Positions 54,266 to 64,000 are shown, numbered from the stretch's first letter. The stretch is DNA of 64,000 bases from Halicephalobus mephisto (GCA_009193035.1 SWDT01000127.1:1-64000); one strand, 5' to 3'. Translations and numbers: made by a program. Notes: a model not told the origin generated them from the sequence alone.

Positions 54266-54751
54266 TGTTGGATCATATACTATCCATTTAAGTGGAAGCC
54301 AGCACAGCGTTGGTCTCGAAGGGAAATATCCTGAGGACTAACAAGAGATTGACGATTGTGCACTGGTGAGAAATTGAATAGTGTTGTATCTGTTGGTCCG
54401 AATGACCCACGTATAGATAAGAAATGTAGATTTGTGGAAAAGGTATATCTCACAAATGCCTAAGGCACAATATAAAAACACTGTTAGACCCACACACGCC
54501 ACCAAACACAATGGCAATTCCCGGCAAGAGAAACTGTATGTTTCTTTGTCAGTGCTCAGGGAATCCGTTCGGGACCAAGTGCTCCCTATTGGTTGCGCCA
54601 TCCCTCTAAGGATGGAGTGTCTGATCCAACAAATAGATTACTCAGTATTTATCAGAGTTGTGTTGTATATTCCACTTCCGACTCAATAAACCAATTTTGT
54701 ATATCTTTTTCATCTCTGCGTGGACCACAAGCCCCTAACTACGCCCTAACA
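54266..54751 (+). mobile_element. Solo LTR (outer), split by a nested solo LTR
   Basis: Starts TGTTGGATCATA and ends CGCCCTAACA, with AAATC on both sides (54261-54265 and 54752-54756), a 5-bp target duplication. It contains GTCTCGAAGGGAAATATCCT and, near the end, CTCAATAAACCAATTTTGTA, a poly(A)-type signal. Removing the nested copy and its duplicate leaves about 231 bp, the length of the other copies. No internal retrotransposon sequence remains. Confidence 0.7.
54382..54631 (-). mobile_element. Nested solo LTR inside the outer one, opposite strand
   Basis: On the minus strand it starts TGTTGGATCAGACACTCC and ends CAGATACAACA. AATAG lies on both sides (54377-54381 and 54632-54636), a perfect 5-bp target duplication within the outer LTR. 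It carries CTTGGTCCCGAACGGATTCC in place of CTTTGGTCCCGGAGGGAAAT, so it is a relative, not a copy, of the outer one. Confidence 0.75.
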
Positions 54752-54981
54752 AAATCAAAAACTGCCAGATTCGGAAATCGATGTTTCTGATTACTGCCCA
54801 AATCGAGGTAAATTTCGAAATATGTAACACTTCAAATCGATCCAAGAATCTTCAATTCTCCATAATTTTAAAACTTTTATTCAAAAAATCAAGTCAATAA
54901 TAAATAAATCAATAAGCAAATTGAGATACTTCGTTAATAATAACTAATTCAGATTTTTGCCGTATTTTTTCTAAACAAGGA

Positions 54982-56515
54982 CTAAAAAGGAGATTTAGGT
55001 TTACTACATTGATCGCAAATGTTCCATTTCAACTTGAGATTTTTCAATTTTTCTTCAAGTACAGTGTTTTTTTCATTGTAAAATTTCATCGTATTTTCAT
55101 CTTCTTCGACTTCTTTCTTTTCCTTTTCTTCCTTGCGTTTTCGAGATTCCTTAGAAGTTTTGTTTTTTCGTTCTCTTCTTTCCTCAGGCGTTAAATTTAA
55201 ACTAGGTCGTCCAGCCTAAAAATTTACTTATTTAATATTTTATAAAAAACTGAAATACTTCGTTCTCGATAGGGTTACTGTATGGTCAATTATGATTTTA
55301 GTATATCTGATACTTTCATGTACAGTGATTAATTTTAGAAAATAAACAAAGAATTATGTCCCGTGCACCTATAGTTTAAAACTTTCCAGATTCACCTAAA
55401 TACTGTACAATTCCAAAATAATTACGAAATAACCGAAAACCAGGATTGTCATGTAGGATACTGTAGCTTTTAAAATCTTCTAGAAATTCGCGTCAAGAAG
55501 CTTTGATAACACTGCTCATTACGCTTCTTACAGTAGTTCAACCAAAATCCTGCAGAAGCTTCTGAAAATCCTTCACATCCGGTAGGAAATTCTGAAATTT
55601 AGAATCTTGCAAAAACCCCGAAATCCTGGAACCTTCCAGAATCCGACGAAAATCCTTAGAATCATTTGATATTGTAAAAATTGAGATAATTCATGTCGAC
55701 ATAGTTTCGTAATAATGCTTATTTTTAATTTTTATAATATTATTTTTAAATTAATTACACCGTATTATTGGAAAAACTTAAAAATTCTCAGAATAGTTTT
55801 ACAAAAATGAATTCTGGTCTGAAACTTACTTTCCTAATTACAGTATGACCTAGTCGAGACAAGACAGAAGACTTACTTACTTTCTTTGTTTTGTATTTTG
55901 CTTCTTTTTTCTTAGATCCGGTCGAAGTGCTTGAAAAAGGAGAATCCAAAAACGGGCTTTGAGTGCAGCTCCATGAAAAACTTGATTCTTCAGAGCTTTG
56001 TGGCAACGACTCAAGAACCATGTCTGCGGTTTCATATTGTTGCATCCCATCAGGCCAATTTGAAGGATTTTGGAAGGTTTGAGTCACTTGTGGTTGATAA
56101 ATTGTATAAGAATTACCTGCTTCTTCCATTACAGTATCATTACTAGTAAGAGGCACATTTTGTGGTTGATATATCATATAAGGATCATTTATTTCTTCCA
56201 CTACTGTACCATCACTGATAGGAGGCACATTTTGTGGTTGATATATTACATATGGGTCATTTACTTCTTCCATTACAGTACCATCACTGATGGGAGGTAC
56301 ATTTTGTGGTTGATATAGCATATAAGGATCAACTGCTTCTTCCATCACAGTAACATCATTGTTGATAGACGTTTTGTAAGTGTAAGTGGTCGTAGTATTT
56401 GAAATACAGTAAGAGACATTCTTGTCATCTCCAACCATTGGATTAGGATCTCTTTGTACAGTATAAACAAATTGGTTGGGATTTTGATGAGCGAATTGCG
56501 GATCATGATAAACAC
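54982..56515 (-). CDS. bZIP-type transcription factor with a 24-residue tandem repeat; 5' end not found
   Basis: Two exons, complement of 54982-55215 and 55881-56515, phase 0 at the shared intron. The N-terminal exon begins after an acceptor (TTTATAG at 56516) with phase 1, so at least one upstream exon is missing; M at 56438 is the first in-frame Met. Residues TVMEEVNDPYVIYQPQNVPP plus ISDG form a 24-residue unit present four times, with the last copy diverged. Further on is a Ser-rich region, then KKKEAKYKTKK. The last exon holds a basic region, RRERKNKTSKESRKRKEEKE, followed by a heptad stretch (TMKFYNEKNTVLEEKLKNLK) and the end CDQCSKPKSPF. This is the plan of a bZIP factor, although the zipper is short (about three heptads) and the basic region departs from the usual N-x7-R. 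It would bind DNA as a dimer in the nucleus. Confidence 0.65.
55216..55880. other. Intron of the bZIP gene, no second gene
   Basis: 665 bp, AT-rich with blocks such as CCTGCAGAAGCTTCTGAAAA and CTTCCAGAATCCGACGAAAA. Nothing recognised. Confidence 0.5.
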
Positions 56516-56720
56516 CTATAAATTTTATAAAAGTACAAAATCAATAAGTTCATCATAATAGTGCCTAAAATAGAATAATTTACTCAATTCCACAATCAAA
56601 TTCCTTGACAATCATTTGGATAGTGTCCAATTTTGGGTGATTTTTCGGACACTCTCCGGATTTTTCATTGTAGTGTTGACCTTTGATAGTGTCTAATTTT
56701 GAACGATTTTTCGAATTTTA
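56516..56720. repeat. GGATAGTGTCCAATTTT repeats, inverse of 57830-58130
   Basis: GGATAGTGTCCAATTTTGGG and TTTGATAGTGTCTAATTTTG occur here; related words in the opposite sense fill 57830-58130. Confidence 0.55.
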
Positions 56721-57345
56721 TCAGTACTATCTTATCTTAATCTTGATCGACCCGTACTTCGCATTACTTTACCTTGCGGTTAGTTTTGCGCGAGTCCCAG
56801 GACAATTTCCAGTTATCTCGCTTTCTGGCTAAAGTTATCCAGTGTTTGACTAATTTCCCCATTCGCGAGTATACTGAATTTCTGTGTGCCAACGGATCGG
56901 ACCATCTTGTGGGTGGTCGGCCCGTTGGTCTTTTTTGCTCTCGAGGGTACCAGTTTAGTACCCTCGTACTCCATCTGTTATACTGAGTTGTGGTGCCGAG
57001 CATATTGAACGGCAATTATATGTAGCGACAACAAGATGGGTTTTTCTTGTACGCGTTTTTATGTAGTAGCTTTTGGCCCTGAGATTAGATGGCCTCTGCC
57101 TATTTGCTGATCCAACGCTACTATATCGGGCAGGGATAGGCTGCAGGGGACTGAGGCTCTTATTTTTTGTCCTGTTCGTCGCTTATGATACATCTTGGGC
57201 TAGCGGGGCTTCCTAAAATGACCTACAGCATTAGCTAGATTCGCGCTCCCTAAGAAGTGGTCACCCATTGCCTCCCCTCCACCGCGAAGTGGTTGCTGAA
57301 TAGGATTTGGAGGGGTCAGTACTATATAGATGTTTATTATTGTTT
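56700..57345 (-). mobile_element. Internally deleted RTE-like non-LTR retrotransposon
   Basis: Minus strand. Near 57040 the frame reads LVVATYNCRSICS, the usual opening of an apurinic endonuclease domain. About 15 bp further on, in another frame, the sequence reads RWSTRVLNWYPREQKRPTG then RPPTRW and HWITLARKRDNWK, the very end of an RTE-type reverse-transcriptase ORF. The whole middle of the ORF is missing, joining head and tail. The 3' end has AAGATTAAGATAAGATAG, a simple-repeat tail as in RTE elements. It cannot code for a working enzyme. Confidence 0.65.
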
Positions 57346-57350
57346 CTTTA

Positions 57351-57579
57351 TGTTGGATTGTCGCTAGGGAATCCGGATCCGCGTGTAGACACAAATATGT
57401 GGAAATAACATTATGGAGCCAAAGACACGAGACAAATCACAACTCTATCAAAAATATTGCGTAATCTCCAAATTGCCGCCAATCCGCAATCGTATGCCTT
57501 TCGTTGGTCCTCAGGGTATTTCCCTTCGGGACCAAAGTTATACAAGCTTCCACTCAAATAGATTGTGCACAATCCAACA
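57351..57579 (-). mobile_element. Solo LTR with CTTTA target duplication
   Basis: On the plus strand it begins TGTTGGATTGTCGC and ends GTGCACAATCCAACA. CTTTA flanks both sides (57346-57350 and 57580-57584). Read on the minus strand it holds CTTTGGTCCCGAAGGGAAAT and ACCCTGAGGACCAACGAAAG like the copy at 60532. 229 bp. The ends also form an 11-bp inverted repeat. Confidence 0.75.
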
Positions 57580-57584
57580 CTTTA

Positions 57585-58620
57585 TTAAGAGTATATAGGA
57601 AATTCTTAAAAGTTAGTTACATGACAGATGTTATTTTAAGATTTTTTGATCCCTAAGTTCGCAAGGTTAAGTTTACTTTTTGCTTTAAACCAATCCTTTT
57701 CACACATAGATTAATCCAGCATGCCAACTATTAATCAAAGAGACTGATTTTAAAAAATCGAAACTAATGCAATTCGAGGAGTAGCAACTGTTATATAGCT
57801 AAAAAATTGCTCTAAAATAGACTGTCACAGATCAACACTATAGTGAAAAAATTGGATAGCGTCCAAAAAATTCAGGAAATTGTTTAAACTTAGACACTAT
57901 TCAAGAGTAAATAATGCAGTGAGAAAATTGGATAGTGTCCAAAAAATTCAAAAAGCTGTTCAAAACTAGACACTATCAAAGATAAATAGTGCAGTGAAAA
58001 AATTGGATAGTGTCCAAAAAATTCAAAAAATCATTCAAAATTAAACACTATGAACCAATATTGCAATCAAATAACCGAACAGTACCGGAAAAATTGGAAA
58101 ATTGTTCTAAAATAGATACTATCCATGCAAGTTTGGAGAATTTAAAATCAAATACTTGGATCAAATGTCATTTAAAAAATAAACCTACGTGAATTTTGAT
58201 TTCCGAATTCGTCCATTATCGGAACCTCAAAAACCCCAATGTTATCATTCACAGATTTCAGGAATGATTGAAATAGTTTAAAAAACGACTTAAATACAGA
58301 AAAATGTACGAAAATTGTGCAATATTTGACATGCAATCCCAGATCAGAAAAACTATCTCCGCCTCTTAGTCAGTCAGTTTTCTTTCAGCTGTCGGACTGA
58401 CCTATTGTGTAACATTGAACCTAAGAAACATTTTGCAACATTCTGAAATATTCTGAAACAATAAAAATACTGAAATCATAATCAGAGCTGTTGATTTTTC
58501 AAAATCTTTGGTTTTCGAACTAAACTAATTCGATTCAATTTTTTTAATCTTTAAAATTTTCCCAATTTTTTCGATTTTTTAAATTTTTTTGATTTTTTTT
58601 AATTAGTTCAACGTTCGATT
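57585..58620. repeat. Spacer with three to four 75-bp tandem units
   Basis: At 57830-58130, AAAAATTGGATAGTGTCCAA then AAAATTCAAAAA and CTAGACACTATCAAAGATAA recur three to four times. 58200-58500 is plain. No gene. Confidence 0.6.
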
Positions 58621-59039
58621 CGAAATTGACGACTGATCACAAATAATAATTTTTTAAAAATAAAAATTCAATTTCTTCGTGGTGAAAAATAAGGTTAGGA
58701 ATTTTTACAATATGAATTTTAGGATTATTGTGGAAAGTTAATTTTAAAAGTAATTCGTTAGATTTATTATTTTTTAAGCTTTTATTAGTTGCAAAGTATT
58801 TTTGAGATTTTTTAGGTTTTTGGAGATCATTTGATGAGTCACCTTCATTCCTGAGTATTCGGATGACATAATGAGTGAAATTTATTATATCCAGCTGTTG
58901 TGACAAAGGCTAAACCAGAAAGTACTCGAAGCGACAATCTAAACACCAAAGACCGTGGAATACTGTAAGGCATGAATGAGGTTTCCTGTTAAATATTAAG
59001 ATTATTATAAAAATTGTATTGTCGACCAAGTCAAAGGTA
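58621..59039. other. Spacer, no gene
   Basis: An 89-codon minus-strand frame at 58637-58906 is AT-rich with no domain or splice site. Nothing recognised. Confidence 0.35.
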
Positions 59040-59460
59040 AAAAGAAATAACAGTAAAAAACGAGAAGGTCAATGAAATACGTGTTCCACGACCACTTAAA
59101 AGGAGAAAATTTGAACAAGAGATCCCGCAACGAAAGGCAAAAGACATGTGGGAATTTTAAGTTGTTTTTAATTATTACAGTAGAACTTGGATATAAGATA
59201 CTCCTATTATAACATATCTCTTGTTATAGTATATGATGTGAATGAATTTGGCTAGTCTGTCTTTGAATTTACCCCCACTGTAATATATCCTTTCTTATAA
59301 CATACACTTTGCCCGGTCCCAAGGGGATATCTTATATCCAAGTTCGACTGTATTATTACCGATCGTAAGAAGTATTTTTTTGTAATTTACAATATTATGT
59401 GGAGAATCGCTATCTAGTCTCGACCAGCGCGTCAGAAGGTACCATAAACACTGTATACCG
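59040..59460. repeat. Dispersed repeat, second copy, with a nested palindromic MITE
   Basis: AAATACGTGTTCCACGACCA, GATCCCGCAACGAAAGG, then after the insertion TAGTCTCGACCAGCGCGTCA: the same order as 8385-8600. The insertion at 59175-59353 breaks it. Confidence 0.65.
59175..59353. repeat. Palindromic MITE, ACAGTAGAACTTGGATATAA family, copy D
   Basis: Ends TACAGTAGAACTTGGATATA and TATATCCAAGTTCGACTGTA, interior TTATAACATATCTCTTGTTA. Same family as copies A-C; here it sits inside another repeat. Confidence 0.75.
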
Positions 59461-60531
59461 ATTCTTCCTCTTTACAGTGGTTATTGTTCTAGTGGAGATT
59501 TATATATTACTTCTGTTTCTATCCCAACAGCATCTGAGTACTGAGCACTTTCCTTTTCGATGAGTTTTTTTCTTTGCCAAGAACACTCAGTTCAAACCAT
59601 AGACAACGTGCAATCCTAAAAGTCACAAATAAACGAGGAATTTTTTTCCCGAAAAAGCACTATTTTTTCTGAGTTCAGAAAATACTATGATCAAATATAG
59701 TGGTCCAAAAAATCGTCTATTGTTATCTTATAGGATTAAGTTATTCAAGAATTACAAAACTACAAAAAAATACATTTTTATTATTTATAATTATTATTAT
59801 AAAAAATTTAAATAAATTTCTAATTGAAACAAAAATTATAAAATTTATTACGTTTTTCAAAAATATAATTATTTTATTACAGAAAATTAATTTTTTGCAA
59901 TTTTTAGAAGTTTTCAAAAATTACAGTAACTTACAATTTCGGTTTTTTGACAGTTGTTTCATAATTTTTTAGAATTATAGAAAATTTTTAAAAATCTAGG
60001 GACACAGGGTATGTAGCCCGTTCTCTGTTCTCGAAGTTCAAGGGTTATTTTTAAAACAGAAATATCACAACAATTTCTACTAAGACAACAAAACAGAAAT
60101 AAAATTTATATCTTGACCAGAATTGTTGATTTTCAAACCGATTTTGAATTAATTCAACAGTTCTGATCCTGACATAGAAGACAATCGAGAGTTTCATTGA
60201 TATCCTACAGTACTCCACAGTTCTTTATATTCAGGATATCATTCTAAATCCTTTTTTTGAGCCTAGTTTCTGTCTCAACACAAAAAACGATACATGAGAC
60301 ATAATTTTTCGGTACATTATATATGCACTGTTAAGGAGATAAAAGCATATTAATAATATTTACTAACACAATAAAAAATAAATAATGAATCTTATTGTTC
60401 ACGAACGCGTGCATTGGTTACAAAGTTGTCCTTGAATAAACAACCTTGGTCCCGACACGAATGTTTGTGGCAGTTGGTTTCATATATGGAGTTGGATCCT
60501 AGTTGTCCTTTGTTTTACTATTGTTGGATCG
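59461..60531. other. AT-rich spacer, no supported gene
   Basis: A 90-codon frame at 59700-59972 is almost all Ile, Lys, Leu, Phe and Asn and is compositional. One copy of GGTCCCGACACGAATG at 60450. Nothing else. Confidence 0.4.
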
Positions 60532-60750
60532 GGCGTCATCTATCTGAGTGCAAGCTTGTGTAACTTTGGTCCCGGAGGGAAATACCCTGAGGACCAACGA
60601 AAAGCTTACGATTGTGCACTGGAGGGGAATTGAATAGATTATGCAATATTTACTAGTTATATTGTATATCCCACTTCCGACTCAATAAACCAATTTTGTA
60701 TATCTTTCTCATCTACACATGGATCACAAGCCCCTAACTACGACCTAACA
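60532..60750 (+). mobile_element. Solo LTR, fourth copy
   Basis: Starts TGTTGGATCGGGCGTC and ends CGACCTAACA (219 bp). It shares CCCACTTCCGACTCAATAAA and CACAAGCCCCTAACTACG with the outer LTR at 54266. The flanks do not match (ACTAT against AAATC), so the target duplication is lost or the boundary is off. Confidence 0.6.
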
Positions 60751-60822
60751 AAATCAAAAGAGACAAACGAGCTTCTAGAGTTCATAATTAATGTACTTGA
60801 TTCCCGTTTTCGTATTCATGTA

Positions 60823-61122
60823 ATGCTTTTAAATAATCGTAATGCATTATGTCTTATATTTTGCTCTACCGCGATTACAATTATCACTTTCTTTTGTAGT
60901 TTATTACCCAAGTTTGAGGCAATCAAGAAACCAATACTAATTAGCAATAAGGATTACTACTTTTGGGACAATTATTTGCATCAAAATACTGTATCTAGAA
61001 TGGAGCACCGAACGATGGTTCAATCTGTCTACAGTACCTTGTTAAAAATGCACGTCATAAGTCCAACTAAAGCTACAGTAAATTCTACAAAGTCTCAGAA
61101 ATCGCATTGGAAATTAATTTAA
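60823..61122 (+). CDS. Hypothetical small single-pass membrane protein
   Basis: 99 residues, one exon. Residues 5-29 are strongly hydrophobic with charge before them, so it could be a signal anchor; the rest is polar and basic, with MEHRTMVQSVYSTLLKMHVI the most protein-like stretch. No domain recognised, no clear acceptor or poly(A) signal. It may be real, a fragment, or chance; it lies between a solo LTR and the DUF4781 gene. Low confidence. Confidence 0.25.
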   Translation: MLLNNRNALCLIFCSTAITIITFFCSLLPKFEAIKKPILISNKDYYFWDNYLHQNTVSRMEHRTMVQSVYSTLLKMHVISPTKATVNSTKSQKSHWKLI

Positions 61123-61780
61123 ATAAATTTATGCTTTTTATCCGTCCAATTTTGATAATTTTACTTTTAACAGAACAAAAAGTTAAAACTGACATGTGTG
61201 TAGTGCGTGATTTTCAGCCTAATATTTCATATGCTTGAAATTCTATCATTTCAAATTTTTTTATAAAAAATCAGTCATATTCGGTAAAATTTAAAAAATA
61301 ATCCCTATTACGGAATTAATAATATTTAAAAAATATAAAAAAAATGAATCAGTTTTCAACAGGAATCGGATATACGTAGAATTTCATAATCCCTTGCGTA
61401 AGCAGAAGTTTCGAAACACCTTAACAATGGGAACTAGCGAACCGTCGACTCGCACTGAGCTTTTGGTCTTTTTGGACTCGCACTGATTTCTTTTTGCGGT
61501 TTTAATCCGGACAAATTTCCCGTTATTGTGTTTTCGACTCTCACTTATTTCTTTGTTTCTTTTCAATCTCACTGATTTATCTATTTCCTTTCAATCTCAC
61601 TGATTTCTTTGTTTCTTTTCCACTCTCACCTATATTTCGTTTTCTTTTTCGACTGTCCTGATTTTTTGTCCTCTTCACTCACACTTTCTCTTGATTGTTG
61701 TTTTCACTCGTTCTGATTCTCAGTTGTTCTTCTGTTATTGGGAAATCAATGACTCATATAATCATCTGTCCGTTCATGGT

Positions 61781-61789
61781 GGTTTCCAG
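61781..61789 (+). promoter_or_regulatory. Trans-splice acceptor of the DUF4781 gene
   Basis: GGTTTCCAG is followed after one base by ATGGAG. The acceptor-to-ATG distance of one base is typical for spliced-leader genes and decides the start at 61791 over the in-frame ATG at 61750. Confidence 0.55.
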
Positions 61790-61790
61790 A

Positions 61791-64000
61791 ATGGAGATTG
61801 GTAAGTATTTTTTATTTTTAACTGATAGTGATAAAAATTTTTATTTGCAAAAAGAGAATTTTTATTGAATAGAATTGATTGATGTTTTTTCCAAGTTGAT
61901 TTCGACATTTTTCGATATAATTGTTATTTTTCAGAACCAGAAAACTCGGATATAAGCGATCTGGATATTGCTTCTAGTTCTGTAGAAGAAAAAACAATGT
62001 CTCTTCCGACTGAAAATGTTCCAGAAGAAGATTCGTGGGAAACAATGGCTACAGATCGACTGACTCAGATGTATCTCATGTTCGAAGGCTCTCAGTGGCA
62101 TACTTTTTCAGTAGAAACTGATTTAAAATTCCTAGTAACCAAGCTCTGCTACGCCTCGTACGGACTGCCTGAGGAGTTCTCGGATAACATAGAGGAATGG
62201 TACACTGAGGACCAGCGGAATTCAATGGAACTCATCAAAAATAAGATTCTGGAAGCTGCAGGTAATCCAAAAGAGATAATGATGGGTTTCATTCATGTCG
62301 TCTGCAAGGACAAAGGAAATCCGTTCATGGTTCCTGTCTATCGAATATTCGCTGGGAAAACTCCGGACATGGAAGATATTTCAAAGTATGTAGATACAAA
62401 CGGCAGAGTTTACAAGGATTGGGAGGACTGGAAGAACAACAACAAGCTTCCAGAAGTCGAATATTGTTATCCGAAGGGCGGTTACTACACTTGTAAAGAA
62501 GGGGGTTATGTGTTTGATCCAGAGAAAGCTCCCATTCTTGAATTTGGAAAATCTCCTGCATGCAAGATTACCACAAAAACTGCTGGAGTTACTGATGTGG
62601 CTTTTGGAGTGGCATCTCTAGTCAGTGGTGGGATTTTCGCTGCTTCGGTTTTCACTCCTATTGGTCCAATGGTTCTCACGGGAAGTGTCATTGCTGGAGG
62701 CATCAGTGCTGTTTACGGGTCTTTGAGGTTAGCTTTCTGAACATAAGACTTAATTTATATATGAATTTTAGATCTGCTACTCGTCTTTACGACAAAGGAA
62801 CTCACAATGAGAGTTTAAAAGATCTAGAAAGTATTACGAGCTGGATAGCCATTGCCGCGACGCCGTTAAACTTTGCAAACGGCATAGCGAATGGAGTCCT
62901 CGTTGCCGGAGCTGAGAGTGGGAGAATCTTCTCCGATATGCAAAGATTCGGAGCAACAGCTTTGATGTGGACGACTTTTGGAGCTAATTCAGCCATGATA
63001 GTCAGTGGATTCGCCAACTTATATGAAAAGAAATCAAGAGGACAATTGAGTTCATTGGATGTTGCTCAGTTCTGCATAAGTGTGTTCTTCTTCACAAACA
63101 CCTTGATCCAACCAAAGACTGCTACGGGTGTTATTCAGCAAGCTCAAGAACAGCACATCGATTCCTTCAGTAATTCCATGTCAGACAGTGCTTCTGCAAG
63201 CATGATGGAATTTGTAGATAACAACAGAGCCAGTAATAACATCCTGGAAAATTCGAAAATTATTAGAACTTTGAATAGGATGGAAGAACCAGGGACTTTT
63301 TTCGGGAGTCTTGCAGGTAAGGACGTGGTCATCGGAGGAAGAAAAGGAAAAACTGTCCTCGTTAAGAACCCCGATGGAGATGTTCACAGAATTAATCCAA
63401 ATAAGTAAGTTTTGATCTCGTTGATAAACATTGAAGATAATTTCTAGATTCATAGATGCTGTGAATAAAGGCAACACCGCTGCTGAATTCCCATCCTTCC
63501 AAGTCAACCCCAACATTGTTAGTGAAAATAATTCGGATAAAGCAGAAGTCGATGCAAAAAAACTCGTTAACTTTGATCAAATGTCGACTTCTGAAAAAAG
63601 CAAATTTCAAAATGTTTTTAACATGGCAGCTCAATATGATCGTCAGATCATGAGTATTTCCATGATAATTGCAGACAAACTTGGCGTTAAGTCAGGTGAA
63701 GCGTTCTTGACCATCGTTAAGATTGTATTAGCTTATTGCAGAGGTAAGTTTTATTTTTTATAATTACTTGAATAATGTTGAATTTTTAGGGGATTTCCGA
63801 TATATGGCTTCTAGAAAATTGCTGAACATTTTGAATGGGAAGAATTTGGAAGATTTCATTTCAGAAATCAGAGAAGACTGCGAAACAGCTCGTACACTTG
63901 CCAGTAATGCAGCTCTTAAGTTTACTGATCCATGGAAGGCTACCTACCTTTACCGTAAATATGGCGAGGATTTTGTAAATCGAATGCCTTCCAATGTCAG
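61791..64000 (+). CDS. DUF4781-type protein, 3' end outside the window
   Basis: Model: 61791-61800, 61935-62727, 62772-63404, 63448-63743 and 63791 onward; phases 1, 2, 2, 1 all agree, at least 647 residues so far. The first exon is only 10 nt. The N-terminal 170 residues are soluble and acidic. At about 200-255 there is a Gly/Ser/Ala-rich hydrophobic stretch (FGVASLVSGGIFAASVFTPI then GPMVLTGSVIAGGISAVYG) leading into SLRSATRLYDKGTHNESL; this block is what I associate with DUF4781, a family of unknown function found in nematodes and arthropods. More hydrophobic helices follow at about 285-385 (ATALMWTTFGANSAMIVSGF). A glycine-rich loop with GGRKGKTVLVKNPDGDVHRI comes before exon 4. Whether it is membrane-bound or packed inside a fold is unknown. 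Confidence 0.7.

Noticed and set aside
54338..54601. 87-codon minus-strand frame
   Set aside because: It lies on the nested solo LTR; LTRs of this size do not code.
59700..59972. 90-codon plus-strand frame
   Set aside because: Composition is nearly all Ile, Lys, Leu, Phe and Asn from AT-rich DNA; no signal of selection visible.
1..64000. CRISPR array or bacterial-type operon
   Set aside because: Tandem repeats lack unique equal-length spacers, and genes have introns and spliced-leader-type acceptors; the DNA is eukaryotic.

Overview
The window looks like chromosomal DNA from a nematode close to Caenorhabditis. Genes have short exons, mostly GT-AG introns with TTTCAG- or TTTTAG-type acceptors, and several ATGs sit just behind a trans-splice-like acceptor. 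The DNA between genes is very AT-rich and packed with fold-back elements and tandem arrays. Gene content agrees: a nematode C1GalT paralogue, a small SXP/RAL-2-like secreted protein, a serpentine receptor, a DM-domain factor and a Frizzled. I rebuilt the exon models by hand, matching splice sites and reading phase across every junction.

Layout: (1) 160-1350, minus, a GT31 core-1 beta-1,3-galactosyltransferase-like enzyme. (2) 1351-4988, no gene, fold-back elements and a decayed tandem array. (3) 4989-5675, plus, a 100-residue SXP/RAL-2-like secreted protein. (4) 5676-9195, arrays and inverted-repeat elements. (5) 9196-22226, minus, a nine-exon, 13-kb coiled-coil gene (856 residues predicted) with repeat-filled introns; one intron carries a 5S rRNA gene on the opposite strand. 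(6) 22880-25043, plus, a cyclin K-like gene, head to head with the coiled-coil gene. (7) 25044-28154, tandem arrays. (8) 28155-32457, plus, a five-exon seven-transmembrane chemoreceptor-like gene. (9) 34500-36783, a decayed Ty3/gypsy-like retrotransposon, followed by a tRNA-derived SINE with a perfect 13-bp target-site duplication. (10) 40720-41922, plus, a DM-domain transcription factor. (11) 41923-50954, a 9-kb gene-free stretch with arrays, a tRNA-like Pol III unit and GC-richer islands that may control the next gene. (12) 50955-53442, plus, a Frizzled receptor. (13) 53443-60750, four solo LTRs of one family (one nested in another), an internally deleted RTE-like retroposon and a minus-strand bZIP gene with a 24-residue repeat. 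(14) 61791-64000, plus, a DUF4781-type protein running off the end.

The genes do not form a pathway or operon; this is ordinary mixed nuclear gene content. No unknown multi-gene system is evident. The notable material is the mobile and repetitive DNA: a SINE with intact Pol III boxes, an antisense 5S gene in an intron, a composite repeat unit present twice in opposite orientation about 36 kb apart, nested solo LTRs, and a short motif (TTCGTGTCGGGACC and variants) scattered in both orientations that may also have seeded a minisatellite.
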